The notes under the pieces were generated by a model, which saw only the letters and a list, made by a program, of their open reading frames with translations, was not told the origin of the DNA and searched no databases. From Vanilla planifolia (taxonomy: Eukaryota; Streptophyta; Magnoliopsida; Asparagales; Orchidaceae): a DNA stretch of 64,000 bases. Shown in pieces: positions 32,965 to 45,858 of the stretch (positions are counted from its first letter, which is position 1; every line of letters starts with the position of its first letter). A program made the translations under genes and the position numbers. The stretch spans positions 157,001-221,000 of the forward strand of contig JAIUJO010002340.1 of NCBI GenBank assembly GCA_023846275.1, read 5' to 3'.

Positions 32965-33050
32965 AAGAGAAGATTAGAGCAGAGCAGAGCAGAGTAATAA
33001 AAAGTAAAGCAGAGCATAATAGAGTATGGCAGAGCAAGGTTAGTGTAAGC
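32965..33050 (+). repeat. Partial diverged relative of the 191-bp unit
   Basis: GATTAGAGCAGAGC followed by AATAAAAAGTAAAGCAGAGC at 32996 and GCATAATAGAG matches the centre of the units at 31994 and 32185, with a similar A-to-B exit (GTGTAAGCTA). It is about 0.8 kb downstream and more diverged. A chance match of the AATAAAAAG word cannot be fully excluded. Confidence 0.5.
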
Positions 33051-36000
33051 TATTTTATGCCAGGCAAGGTTAGGCTAAGCCAAAGTAGAGTAGAGTAAGG
33101 TAGAGCTAGGTTAGGCTAGGCTAGGTTAGGCTAGGCCAGGTTAGGCTGGGCTAGAGTAGAATAAAGTAGACTACTATAGATCTAAGTCAAGTTAGGCTAT
33201 GGTAAGCTAGGCGGGGTTGGGCTAAGCTAAGCTAGGTTAACTTAGAGTAGAGTAGAGTATAATAGAATAGAGTAGGGTAGAGTTAGGTTAGCGTAAGCGA
33301 GGCTAAGCTAGGCTAAGTTAGTGTAGAGTAGAGTAGAGTAGAGTAGAGAAGAGTGGAGCAGAGTAGTGACGAGTCGAGTAAAGTATAGTAGAGTATGGTT
33401 AGGCAACGTTAGGCTAGGTTAGAGTATAGTAGAGTAGAGTTTGGAAGAATAAAACTAGGCTAGGCTTTACAGGGCTAGGGAAGGTTAGAGTAGAGGAGAG
33501 CAGAGTAAAGTAGAGTATAGTAGAGGAAAGTTGAGAAGAGCTAGTTAAGCTATGCTTGGCTATGCTAGGCAAGGTTAAAGTAGTGTAAAGCAAAGTAGAG
33601 TGGAGCAGAGTGGAGAAGAATAGAGTAGAGTAAAATAGAGCTAGTGGACGCTAGGCTAGGTTAGGCTCGAGTCGAGGAGGGTAGAGTAGAGTAGATTAAT
33701 GCAGAGCAGAGCAGAGCAAAGTAAAGTGGAGAAGAGCAGAGTAGAGTTGAGCTAGGTTAGGCATGGATAGGTCAGCTAGGCTAAGCTAGAGTAGAGTAGA
33801 GAAGAGCTAGGTTAGGCTAAGCTAAATTAGCCTAAGTTAGAGAACAGTAGAGTAGAGTAGAGTAAAGTAGTGTAGAGCTAGGTTAGGCTAAGCTAGGAAT
33901 GGCTAGGCTACGCAAGGTTTTTCTAGGTTAAGATAGGCTAGGCTAAAGTGGAGTAGTAGAGGTAGGTTAGGCTAAGTTAGGTTAGGATAGGCTCGGTTAG
34001 GAGAGACTAGTTTGGAGAAGTGTAGAGTAGATTAAAGCGTAGCAGAGTAGAGTTGATTAGTGTAGATAGAGAAGAGTAGAGTTTAGGAGAGTAAATTAGT
34101 GTAGTGTAGAGTAGAGTAGAGCAAGGTTAGGCAAGGATAGGCAAGGTTAAGCTAAGCTTGGGATGGATAGGCTAGTGAAGGCAAGGCTAGAATAGAGTAG
34201 AGTAGAGCTAGGTCAGGCAAGGCTATGCTAGAGTACAGTAGAGTAGACTAGAGTAGCGTAAAGCAGAGTAGAGCATAGCAAAGAATAACATAATAGAGTC
34301 GAGCATAGTACAGCATAGGTAGGTTAGGCTAGGCTAGGCTAAACTAGGCAAGTGTTGTGTTTAGTAGGGTAAAGCAAAGTAGAGTATAGTAGAGCTGAGT
34401 ATAGTAGAGAGATCAGTAGAAGAGTAGAGCTCAGTTAAGCTAAGCTAAGCAAGGCTATAATAGAGTAGAGTTTAGCTAGGGTTGGCTAAGATAGAGTATA
34501 GTAGATTAGAGTAGAATAGAGCAAAGTAGAGAAGAATAGAGCGAAGCAGAGCATAGGAGAGTAGAGTAGGGTATAGGAAGGTTGGGCTAGGCTAGAGTAA
34601 AAGAGGGTAGAGCTAGGTTAGGCAAGGTTAAACTAGGTTCGAGTCGAGTAGAGTAGAGTAGAGTGGAGTTCAGTAGAGTAGAGTATAGTGGAGTAGAGTA
34701 TAGTAGAGTAGAGTAGCATAGAGTAGAGTAGAGCTAGGTTAGGTAGTGTTAGGTAAGGCTAAGTTAGGCTAAGATAGGCAAGGCTAGGCCAGCTAGAGTA
34801 GAGTAGCATATCATAGAGTAGAGTACAGCTTGGGTAACCTAAGCAAGGCTAGAGTAGAGTAGAGTAGAGCAGACTACAGTAGAGCAGAGTAGATTAGAGA
34901 AGATTAGAGCAGAGCAGAGTAGAGTAAAGCTATGTTAGGTTATGCTAGGGAAGGATAGGCTAGAGTAAAATAGCATAGAGTAGAGTTGAGCTAGTTTATG
35001 CAAGGGTAAGCTAGAGTATAGTATAGCATAGTAGAGTACAGTAGAGAAGAGTAGAGTAGAGAAGAGTAAAGCTGAGTTGAGTGGCACATAGCTAGGTTAA
35101 GCTAGGATAGGCTAGGCTAGGCTAGAGTAGAGTAAAGTAGAGTAAAGTAGAGTATAGTAGGATAAAGCTGGGTTTGGCTACAATAGGCTAGGCTAAAAGT
35201 TAGAGTAGAGTATAGTAGAGTAGAGTAGAGTACAGTGGAGTATAGCTAGGTTAGGCTAGGCTAAGCTTGGGTAGGCTCGACAAGGATAAGCTAGGCTAGG
35301 CTAGAGTAGAGTACAGTAGAGTAGAGGTTAGCAGAGCATAGTAAACTTAGGTTATGCTTGACTAGGCTAGAGCACAATAAAGCATAGTGGAATAGAGTAG
35401 TGTAGAGTAGAGTAGAGTAGAGTGGAGAAAAGTAGTGTAGTGTAGTGCAAAGCAAATTAGAGTATAGCAGAGTGTAGTAAAGCAGAGTAGAGCAAGGTTA
35501 AGCCAGGCTTGGCTAGGCTAGGCTAAACTAGGCTGGGCTAGAGTAGAGTATAGTAGAGCAAGGTTATGCTAGGCTAGGCTAGGCTATGTTATTATAGAGT
35601 AGAGTAGATTAGAGTAGAGTAGAGTACAATAGAGTAGAGTAGAGTAAAGCAAGGCCAGGCTAGGCTAGCCTAGGATAGGCTACAAAAGGCTAAGCAAGGA
35701 AGGAGTGGTGTTGAGAAGAATAGAGTAGGGTAGAGTAAAGTAGAGTAGAGGAGAGTAGAGTAAGGCTCGGTTATGCTCTGTTATGCTTGGCTAAACTAGC
35801 TTAGAGTAGAGTAGAGTATAGTAGAGTAGAATTGAGTAGAGTGGAGTAGAGCAGAGTAGTGTAGAGCAAAACAGAATAAGACAAAGCAGTGTAGAGGAGA
35901 GTAGAGTAGAGCAAAGAAGAGTAGAGTAGAACAAAGAAAAGCTAACAGAGTAGAGCATGCAATGTAGAAAAGAGCAAAAGTAGAGCTGAGCTTAGCTAAG

Positions 36001-39000
36001 CAGAATAGAACAAATCAGAGCAAAGCAAGGTAACTCAGAGTAGAGTTGGGTAGAGCTAGGTTAGGTTAGGCTAAGTTTGGCTAGCTAGAGTAGATTAGAG
36101 AAGAGCATAGTAGAGTAGAACAGAGTAGAGCAAAATAGAGCAGAGCAAAAGAAAGTAGAGCAGAATAAAGTTGAGCAAAATAGAGAAAAGCCGAGCAAGT
36201 AGAGCAAAGTGGAGTTAGGTTATTCTAGGCTATGCTATGCTTGGCTAGGCTAGAGTAGAGCTAGGTTAGGCTAAGTTAGGTTATAGTAGAGTAGTATTTA
36301 GTGGAGTAGAATGAAGTAGAATGGAGTAGAGTAGAGTATAGTATAGTAGAGTAGAGTATAGTAGAGTAGAGTAAAGAAGAGCATTATAGAGCAAAGCAAA
36401 ATAGAGTAGAACAGAGTAAAGCAAAGCAAAGTAGTATAGAGTATAGTTGAGCAGAGTCTAGGCTATGCATGGCTAAAGCAAAGTAGAGTAGAGTAGAGTT
36501 GGGCTAGGTTAGGTTAGGCTAGACTAGGCTAAGTTAGAATAGAGTATAATAGAGTAGATTTTAGTCGAGAAGAGTAGAGAAGAGCAGAGAAGAGTAGAGT
36601 AGAGCTAAGTCAAGCTAGGTAGACTATGCTAGAGTAGGCTTGGCTAGGCTATGCTAGGCTAGAGTAGAGTAGAGTAAAGCTAGCTTAGGTTAGGCTAGGC
36701 AAAACAAGGCTTGAGTAGGGTAGAGAAGAGTAGAGTAGTGCAGAGTAAAGCAAAGCTAAGTAGAGCAGAGAAGAGTAGAGCATAACAGAGTAGAGTAGAG
36801 CAGTGCACACAGGAGCAGAGTAGAGTAGAGTAGAGAAGAGTAGAGAAGAGTAGAGCTAGGAGGAGTAGAGCATAACTGAGCAGAGTAGATCAGAGTATAG
36901 TTTAGATAGGTTAGGATAGGGTAAGCTTGAATAGAGAAGTATGGAGTAGAGTGGAGTTAAGTAGAGTATAGAGTAGGGAGTATACCAGAGTAGAGTAGGG
37001 CTAGGTTAGGTTAGGCTTGGTTATGTTAGGCTTTTCAAGGATAGGCTAGGCTAGGCTAAAGTACAATATAGTAGAGTATAGAAGAGTAGTACAGAGTAAA
37101 GTAGAGTAGAACCAAGTAGATAAGAGTAAGGTAAAGCAAAGTAAAGGAAAACAAAGAAGAGTAGAGCTCAGCTAGGCTAGGTTACGCTAAGCTCGAGTAG
37201 AGTAGAGCAGAGTTGAGTTTAGTTGAGTAGAGTTGAGTAGAGTGGAGTAGAGTAGAGTAAAGCAGAGTAGATATAAGTAGAGTAGAGAAGAGGAGTAAAG
37301 TAGAGTAGAGCTAGGTTAGCTTAAGCTAGCCTAGGCTAAGGTAGGCTAGGCTATAGTAGAGTATAGTAGAGAAGAGTAGAGCTCGGTTATGCTAGGCTAG
37401 GCTATGCACAACTAGAGTAGAGTAGGATAGAGTAGAGTAGAGCATAACAGAGTAGAGAAGAATAGAGCATAGTAGAATAGAGCAGAGTAGAGTAGAGCAG
37501 AGCATAGTAGAATAGCAGAGCAGAGTAGAGCAGAGTAGAGTAGAGTAGAGTAGAGCAAGGCAAAGTAAAGGAAAGCAGAGCAAAGTAGAGCTGAGCAAAG
37601 TAGAGAATAGTAGAGCTAGGTTATGCTAGGCTAGGCAAGAGTACAGCAGAGTGGAGTAACGGTAGATTCGGCTAGGCTAGGCTAGAATAGTGTAAAGCAT
37701 AATATAGTAGAGTAGAGTAGATTAGATTAGAGTAGAGCTAGGTTACGCTTAGCTAGGCCAGGCTTGGCTAGGCTAGGGTAGAGTAGAGCATAATAAAGTA
37801 GATTAGAGTAAAGTAGAGTAGAGCATAACAGAGTAGAGCAAAGCAGAGATGAGTAGAGGAGAAAAGAATATAATAGGGTAGAGCATAGAAGTGCAGAGCA
37901 TAGTAAAGTGTAGTAGAGCAGAGAAGAGCTTAGCAAAGTAGGGCTGAGAAGGGTAGAGTTGAGTAGAGTAGAGTAGAGTTGAGCTATATTAGGCTAGGCA
38001 TGGCTATGCTAGGCTAGGAAGGGTAAGCTAGGCTAGGCTAGATTAGAGTAGAGTAGAATATAATAAAGTAGAGTAGAGTATAATAGAGTAGAGTAGAGCT
38101 AGGTCATGCTAGAGTACAGTAAAGCAGATTGGAGTAGATTAATGTGGTGTGGAGTAGAGTAGAGTTAGATTTGGCTAGGCGAGGGTAGGCTAGGCTAAGC
38201 TATACTTGGCTAGGCTAGAGTAGACTGGAGTAGAGTAAAGTAGAGTGGAGCTAGGTTAGGCTAGGCTAGGCAAGGCTAAGTTAGAGTATAGTAGAGTATA
38301 TTACAACAGAGAAGAGTAGAGTAAAGTAGAATAAAATAAGGTTAGGCTAGGCTAGGTTATAGTAGAGTATATTAAAGTAGAGTAGAGTAAAAGAGAGTAG
38401 AGTATAATAGAGTAGATTAGAGTTGAGTTAGGTTAAGTTAGGCTAAGCTATGTTAGGGTAGGCAACGTTAGGCTAGACTTGGCTAGAGTAGAGTACAGGT
38501 TGGTTAGGCTAGGCTAAGCTAGAGCAGAGTAGAGTAGAGTAGTGCAGAATAGAGTGGAGTAGAGAAGAGTAGGGCAAAGTGGAGAAGTACAAAATAAAAT
38601 AGAGCCAAGCAGAATACAATAGAAGAGAGTAGAGTAGAGAGAGTAGAGTAGAGTAGAGCTAGTTTTTACTAAGCTAGGCTAGGTTAGAATAGAGTACAAT
38701 AGAGTAGAGTAGAGTAAAGTAGAGTAGAATGGCATAGAGTAGAGTAGAATAGAGCAAAATAGAGTAGAGAAGAGGAGAGTAGAGAAGAGTAGAGTTGGTC
38801 AGGGCAAAGGAAAGTGGAGAAGGGTAGTGCTCAGTTAGGCTAGGCTAAGTTTAGCTAGAGTAGAGTAGAGTAAAGTACAGTAAAGTAGAGTGTAGTAGAG
38901 TGTAGTAGAGTAGAGCAGAGTAGAGCCGAGTAGAGTGGTGTAGAGTAGAGAAGAGTATAATAGACTAGAGTAGAGTAAAATAGAGCTAGGATAGGCTAGG

Positions 39001-41478
39001 CTATGTTAGGTTATGTTGGGTTAGGCTTGGCTAGAGTAGAGTAGAGCTTGGCTAGTTTAGACTAAGCTAGAGTAGGGTAGAGTAGAGTAGAGTAGAATAA
39101 AATTTAGCAGAGTGTAGAAAAGAAGAGTAGAGTAGATTAAACTAGCGTAGAGTAGAGCAAAGTAGAGCAGAGCTGAGAAGAGATAGGTAAGGCTAGCATA
39201 AGCAAGGCTAGGCTAGAGTAAAGTAGTGTAGAGCTAGAATAGGATAGGCTAAGCAGACTAGGTTAGAGTAGACTAGAGTAGAGTAGAGTATAGTAGAGTA
39301 TAATAGAGTATGGTAAAGTAGAACTATATTAGGCTAGGGTTATCTAATCTAAGCTAGGCTAGGATAGGCTAGAGTAGAGTTGAGTAGAGTAAAATAGAGT
39401 AGAGAAGAGTAGCGTAGAGTATGGCTAAGTTTTCCCAGTCTAGCCTAGAGTAGAGTACGACAAGAGTAGAGCAGAGTGGAGCCCAATAGCAGAGTAGAAT
39501 AGAGTAGAGTAGAGCAGTATAGAGTAGAGCAGAGCAAAGATGAGTAGACTAGAACAGAGCATAATAAAGCAGAGAAGAGCAGAGTAGAGTTGAGCCATGT
39601 TAGGTTAGGCTAATCTTTGCAAGGCTAGACTAGAGTAGAGTAGAGCTAGGGAAGGATTGGCTAGGCTGGGCTATGTTAGTGTAGAGTAGAGTATGGTGGA
39701 GTAATGTAGAGCAGAGTAGAGCAGAGGTAGGTTATACTAGGCTAGGCTAAGCTAAGTTAGGCTTGGCAAGGCTAGAGTAGAGTAGAGTAGAGAAGAATCG
39801 AGCTTGGCTAAGTTAGGCTTGCAAGGGTAAGCTAGAGTACAATAGAGTAGAGTGGAGTAGAGTAGAGTAGAGCAGAGTAGAGTTTAACAGACCAGAGTAG
39901 AGTAGAGTAGAGTAGAGCAAAGTAGAGCTACATTAGGCTAGGCTAGGTACGATTAAAGTAGTATAGAGTAGAGTGGAGTAGAGTATAGTATAGTATAGTA
40001 AAGCTATGTTATGCTAGGCTAGGCTAAGCAAGGCTTTGTTTGGCTAACTAGAGTTAAGTAGAGTACAATAGAGTTGAGCAATGTTAGGTTAGGCTAGGCT
40101 AGGCTAGGTCAAGCTAGGGTAGTGTAGAATAGAATAGAGCAGAGTAGAGCAAAGCAAAGTAGAGCAAAGTAGAGAGGAGTAGAGAAGAGCATAGTTAGGT
40201 TAGGGTTGGCTAGTGTGGAGTAGAGTAGAGTAGTGTAGAGTAAAGGTTGGTTATGCTAGCTAGGATAGAGTAGAGTAGAGTAGATTAGAGTAGAGTATAG
40301 TAGAGGATAGTTGAGTATGGTAGAACATAGTAGAGTATAGTAACATAGAGCTAGGTTAGGCTAGGCTAGGTTAAGCAAGGTTTGGCTAGGCTAGGCATTT
40401 GTAAGGTAGAGTAGAGTAGAGTAGTGTTTAGAAGAGTATAATAGAGTAGAGTACAGTATAGCTATGTTAGGTTAGGCCAGGCTAGGCTAGAGAAGAGTCG
40501 TGTAAAGTAGAGTAGAGTAGAGTAGAGCAAAGCAGTGTAGAGTAGAGAAGAGTAGAGCAAAAAAGTGTAGAGCAAATCTAGGTTAGGCTAGGCTGGGTTA
40601 GGCTCGGTTTGGCTAGGCTAAGCTAGGCTAAGGCTCTGTAAGGCTTGTGTATAGTAGAGTAGAGTATAGTAAAGCTAGGTTTGACAAGGTTGGGTTAAGC
40701 AAGTTAGGGTATAGTAGAGTAGAGTAGATTATAGTAGAGTAGAGTAAAGTATAGTAGAATAGAGCCAGGTTAGGTTCGACTAAGCCAGGCTAGGGTAAGC
40801 TAGGCTACGCTAGAGTGTAGTAGAGTAGAGAGGAGTAAAGTAGAGTAGAGTAGAGTAATGTAGAGTACAGTAGAGTAGAGGTAGGTTAAGCTAAGCTAGG
40901 CTTGCTAGGGTGGACAAGGCAAGAGTAGAGTAGAGTAGAATGGAGCACAGATGAGTAAAGTAGAGTAAAGCAGAGCTAAGTTAAGCTAGGGTAGGCTAGG
41001 TTAGCCTAAGCTAGGATATGTTAAGTTAGGCTAGGCTAGGCTAGGTTAGAATAGGGTAGAATAGTGCAAAGTAGAGTAAAGTAGAGCAGAGTGGAGTACA
41101 GTATAGTAGAGCTAGGTTAGGTTAGGCTAAGCTAGGCCAGGCTAGCTAGAGTAGAGTAGAGTAGAGTATAGGCAAGTTAGGCTAAGCTAGGCTAGCTAGA
41201 ATATAAAGCAGAGGAGAGCAGAGTGGAGTAGAGTGGAGCAGAGTGGAGAAGAGAAGAGCAGAGTAGAGTAGAGCAAAGAAGAGCAGAGTTGGGTCGAGCA
41301 AAGCAGAGCAGAGCTAGCTTAGGCTAGGCATAGCTAGGCTAGAAAAGGCTAGGCTAGTGTATAGTATAGAAGAGTAGAGTATAATAGAGCTTGGTTTGGC
41401 TAAGGTAGGCTAGGTTATAGTTGATTAGAGTATAATAGAGTAGAGTAGAGTGGGGTAGAGTAGAGTAGAGTAGAGTAC

Positions 41479-41550
41479 AGCTAGGCTAGGCTAGGGAAGT
41501 CTAGGCTAGGGTAGCCTATGGTAGGCTAGGCTAGGCAAAGCTAGGCAAGA
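41479..41550 (+). repeat. Long B block
   Basis: About 72 bases of TAGGC-type pentamers with a few single-base interruptions, including GGGAAGTCTAGG and GTAGCCTATGG. The entry lacks the usual GGTTAGGC start and reads CAGCTAGGCTAGG instead, which is uncommon in this window. Confidence 0.65.
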
Positions 41551-42749
41551 GTAGAGTAGAGTAGTATGGAGCTTGGTTAGGCTAGGTTATGCTAAAGTAG
41601 AGTAGAGAAGAGTAGGGTAAAGTAGAGTTGAAAATAGTAGAGTAGAGTATAGTAAAGTAAATTAGAGTAGATAAGAGTAGAGTGGAGAATAGTAGAGTAG
41701 AGTAGAGTAGAATATAGGAGAGGAGAGGAGAAGACAACAGAGTAGTGTAGAGTAAAGCATAGTAGAAAAGTAGAGTAGAGTAGAGTATAGCAAAATAGAG
41801 TGAGCAAAATAGAGTAGCACAGAGGAAAGTTGAGTAGAGCAGAGCAGAGTAGAGCTGAGTAAGGTTTGGCAAGCCTTGGATAGGGTAGATTAGAGTAGAG
41901 CAGAGTAAAGTAGAGTAATGTAGAGTAAAGTAGAATAAAGCTTGGTTAGGCTAGGTTAGAGTAGAGTAGAGAAGAGTAGAGTGGAGTATAGTAGAGTATA
42001 AAAGAGTAGAGGAGAGTAGAGTTGAGCTAGGTTAGGCAAGGCCAGGCTATGCTAGGATGGGACATGTTAGGCAAGGCTAGGCTAGAGTAGAGTAGTGTAG
42101 AGCTTGGTTAGGCAATGCTGGGCTAGAGTAGAGTAGAGTAGAGTAGAGTAGAGAAGGGTAGACTAGAGTTGAGTAAAGTGGAGAAGAGTAGAGCATTGTA
42201 GACCAGAGAAGAGCAGTACAAAGCAGAGTAGAGTGGAATAGAATAGAGGAGAGCAGAGTAGGTTAGAGAGAGTAAAGTAGAGTAGAGCTAGTTTAGGTTA
42301 AGTTAGGATAAGTTAGGCTAGGTTATTATAGTGTAGAGCAGAATAGAGTTGAGTAAAGATAGAATAATGTAGAGGAGAATAGAGTAGAGTAGAGTAGAGT
42401 ATAGTATAATAGAGTTGAGTAGAGTAGAGCTACGTTAGGCTAGGTAGGTTAGGTTATGGTAGGTTAGGCTAGGCTAGAGTAGAGTAGAGTAGAGCAGAGC
42501 TAGTCTAAGTTAGGCTAAGCTAGAGTATATTAGAGTAGAGAAGAATAGAGCAGAGTAGAGCAAAGCAATGCATAGTAAAGAAAAGTAGTGTAGAGATTAG
42601 TGGAGCAGAGCTGAGTAGAGTAGAGTAGAGCTAGATTAAGCTAGGATTGGAAAGGCTAGGGTATAGTAGATTAGAGTAGAGTTAGGTTAGGCTAGGCTAC
42701 GCTTGGCTAAGTTAGGCTAGGCTAGGCTATGATAGTCAAGGCTAAGCTT

Positions 42750-42791
42750 GAGTAGAGTAGAGTAGAGTAGAGTAGAGTAGAGTAGAGTAGA
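42750..42791 (+). repeat. Perfect TAGAG run
   Basis: Forty-two bases of uninterrupted GAGTA pentamers. Perfect runs this long are rare here because most A blocks carry a variant every few units, so this is probably a recent slippage expansion. Confidence 0.85.
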
Positions 42792-44437
42792 TTAGAGCAA
42801 GGTTAGGTAGGGCTAGGATAGGTTATGCAAGAGTAAAATAGAGTAGAGTAGAGTAAAGTAGAGCAGAGCAGAGCATAGAAACAAAAAATAGAGCAGAGCA
42901 GAGCAGAGTATATTAGAGTAGAGTAGAGTGGAGTAGTGAATAAAAGAGCAAAGCATAATAGAGTATAGTACAACAGAGAAGAGTAGAGCATGGTAGAGCT
43001 GAGAAAAGTATAGTAGGGCAGAGCAGAGTAGAGTAGAGTAGAGCTTAGCTAGGTTAGGCATGGCTAGGCTAAGCTAGGATAGGAAAAAGTAGAGTAGAGT
43101 AATGTAGAGTAGAGTAGAGTAAAGTAGAGTAGAGCAAGGTTAGGTTAGGCAAGGCTAGGTTAGGCTAGGCTAGGCTAGAGTAGAGAAGAATTGACTAGAG
43201 TATATTAGAGTATTGTAAAGTAGAGCTAAGTTAGGTTAGGTTAGGCAAGGCTATCCTAAGATATGCTATGTTAGGTTAGGCTAGGATGGAGTAGAGTCGA
43301 GCTTGGTTTGGCTAGGCTAGGCTATAGTAGAGTAGAGTAGAGTATAGAAGAGTCAAGTAGAGTAGAGTAGAGTAGAGCATAGAAGAGTAGAGTAGAGAAG
43401 TACAGAGTTGAGCAGAGAAAAGTAGAATTGAATATTGTAGAGTAGAGAGAGTTTAGTAGGGTTGAGCTAGTTTTGGCTAACCTAGCCAAGGTTAGCTAGG
43501 ATAGGTTATAGTAGAGTAGAGTATATCAAAGTAAGTAGAGAAGTATAGAGTGAAATAGTGTAGAGAGTAGAGTGGATTGGAGTAGAATAACATAGAGTAT
43601 AATATTATGGTGTAGAGTAGAGTAGAGTAGAGCTACATTCAGTTTGGTTAGGCTAGGTTAGGCCAAGCTAGAGTAGAGTAGAGTAGATTAGAGTAGGATA
43701 GAGTAGAGCAGAGCATAGTAGAGCAAAGCAAAGAAGAGTAGAGCTAAGTAGAGCATATTAGAGCATGACAGAGTATAGCAAAGCAGAGCAGAGTAAAGAA
43801 AAGCAAGGTTAAGCTGGGCTAAGCTAGGCTAGGTTAGAGTATAGTTGAGTCGAGTAGAGTAGAGTACAGCTAGGTTAGGTTAGCCTAGGCTTTGCTAGGT
43901 TAGGCTAGGTAAGGCAAGAATTGTCTAGGCTAAGCTAGAGTAGAGTAGAATAGAGCAAGAGTAAAGTAGAGTAAATTAGTGTGAGGTTATGCTAAGCTAG
44001 GAAAGGCTATGTGAGAGTATAATAGAGCAGAGTATAGTATAATAGAGAAGAGTAGAGCATAGCATAGTAGAGAAATGTAGAGTAGAGTAGAGCATACTAA
44101 AGTAGAAAAGAGTAGAGTAGAGAAAAGTATAGAAGAGCAGAGCTAGGTTAGGCAAAGCTATGCTTGGCTAGGCTCGATAAGGCTAAGCAAGGCTAGGCAA
44201 GGCTAAAGTAGAGCAAAGTAGTGTAGAGCTAGTTTAGGCTTGGCTAGGCTAGGTTATAGTAAGGTAGAGTAGAGTATAGTATAGTATAGTAGAGTAGAGT
44301 AGAGTATTGTAGAGTAGAGTAGAGTAGAGCAAGGTTTGGTTTGGCTAGGCTAGGCTATGTTAAGCTAGGCAAGGCTAGGCTAGGCTAGGCTAAAGTAGAG
44401 TAAAGTACAATTGAGTAGAGTAATGTAGAGTAGAGTT
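42792..44437 (+). repeat. Mixed A/B array
   Basis: Alternating blocks. A-rich DNA near 42830-43050 contains an unusual GAAACAAAAAATAGAG. A degraded stretch at about 43520-43615 has AGTGAAATAGTG, GATTGGAG and AATATTATGGTG. A long B block at about 44329-44393 precedes the next perfect A run. No gene is supported. Confidence 0.8.
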
Positions 44438-44481
44438 GAGTAGAGTAGAGTAGAGTAGAGTAGAGTAGAGTAGAGTAGAGT
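44438..44481 (+). repeat. Perfect TAGAG run
   Basis: Forty-four bases of uninterrupted GAGTA pentamers, followed by GGAGTGGAGC. It is probably a slippage-expanded segment of an A block. Confidence 0.85.
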
Positions 44482-45801
44482 GGAGTGGAGCAGAGTAGAA
44501 CATAATAGAGTCGAGAAGAGCAAAGCAGAGAAAAGTAAAGCAGGATAGAGTAGAATAAAGCATAGTAGAGTAGAGCAGAGTAAAGCAGAGTAGAGTAGAG
44601 CTAGGTTAATTTAAGCTAGGCATGACAACACAAGCTTAGAGTAGAATAGAGTAGAGTAAAGTAGAGTAAAGTAGTGTATATTATACTATAGTAGAGTATA
44701 ATAGAGTAGAGCTATATTCGATTAGGCTAGGCAAGGCAAGGTTTGGCTAAGCTAGAGTAGAGTAGATTAAAGCAAGGTTAGGTTAGGCTAGGCTAAGCTA
44801 GAGTAGAATAGAACAGAGTAGAGCATAATAGAGTAGAGTAGAGTAGAGTAAAGCTAGGTTAGGTTAGGCTAGAGTGGAGAAGAGTAAAGTAGAGCAGAGT
44901 AGAGCTAGGTTAGGCTAGGTGAGGTTACAATCGAGTGGAGTAGAGTAGAGTAGAATTGAGTATAAAAGAATTTAGTATAGTCAAGTATAGTAGAGTAGAG
45001 TAGAGCTAAGTTAGGTTGGTTTCTACTAGGCTAGGTTAGGCTATGTTTGGCTAGGCTAAGCATGAGTAAAGAAGAGTAGAATAAAGCATAGTAGAGTAGA
45101 GCAAAGTAGAGTAGATTAGATTAGAGGAAGGTTAGGCTATCTATGCTATGCTAGAGTAGAGTAGTTTGGAGTGGAGTAGAGTAGAGTAGAGCAGAGTAGA
45201 GAAGAGCATAATAGAGCAGAGTCTAGTAGAGCAAAGTTAGGCTAAGCTAGAGTAGAGTAGAGTAGAGTTGAGTAGAGTGAGTAGAGTACAGTAGAGTGGA
45301 GTGGAGTAGATTAGAGTAAGGTTATATTAGGCTAGGCTTGGCTAGAGAAGAGTATAGTAGAGTAGAGTAGAGTAGAGCTGAGCTGAGCTGAGTAAAACAG
45401 ATTGGATTAGAGCAAAAACAAGTAGAGCAGAGTAGAGTAGGCCTTGGCTAAGCGGTGCTAGGCTAGGTTAGGCTTGGTTAGGTGAGGCTAGGATTGAGTA
45501 GAGTAGAGTATAGTACAGTAAAGTAGAGTAGAGGAGAGTAGAGTAGGATATTATTGAGTAGAGCATAGTAGAACACAACAAAGTTGAGCTGAGCAGAGCA
45601 GAGTATAGCAGAGCAGAGCAACCTAGAGTAGAGCAAAGTAGTGTATAGGAGAGGAGCACAGTAAAGAGCATAGCAAAGCATAGTAGGGAATGACAGAGCT
45701 GAGCTATGTAGAGCTAGGATATGCTAAGCTAGGCTAGAAAAGGCTAGGCAATACTAGGCTGGAGTAGCGTAGAGTAGAATATAGTAGAGTAGAATAGAGT
45801 G
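44482..45801 (+). repeat. Mixed A/B array
   Basis: Alternating blocks. Near 45377-45391 a short GAGCT run (GCTGAGCTGAGCTGAG) is a rare pentamer register variant; a similar GCTGAGCTGAG occurs near 25495 and 61733. The region 45500-45710 is A-rich and contains many CAGAG, CAAAG and CACAA variants. No gene is seen. Confidence 0.8.
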
Positions 45802-45858
45802 GAGTAGAGTAGAGTAGAGTAGAGTAGAGTAGAGTAGAGTAGAGTAGAGTAGAGTAGA
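45802..45858 (+). repeat. Longest perfect TAGAG run
   Basis: Fifty-seven bases, about eleven pentamers, without a mismatch. It is the longest perfect A run I found. It lies directly at the left edge of the ~450-bp tandem duplication. Confidence 0.85.

Larger units (their letters stand above)
32266..42749 (+). repeat. Mixed A/B array
   Basis: Long stretch of alternating blocks without larger internal repeats that I could establish. Bases about 32965-33050 hold a partial relative of the 191-bp unit. A-dominated regions include 35870-36050 (many CAAAG and CAGAG variants), 36720-36890, 37400-37600, 37780-37940 and 41590-41860. B-rich blocks include 33105-33155, 40575-40650 and 41479-41550. Near 39427-39447 the array reads AAGTTTTCCCAGTC, an isolated C-rich interruption. 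No gene, RNA gene or mobile element is seen. Confidence 0.85.
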
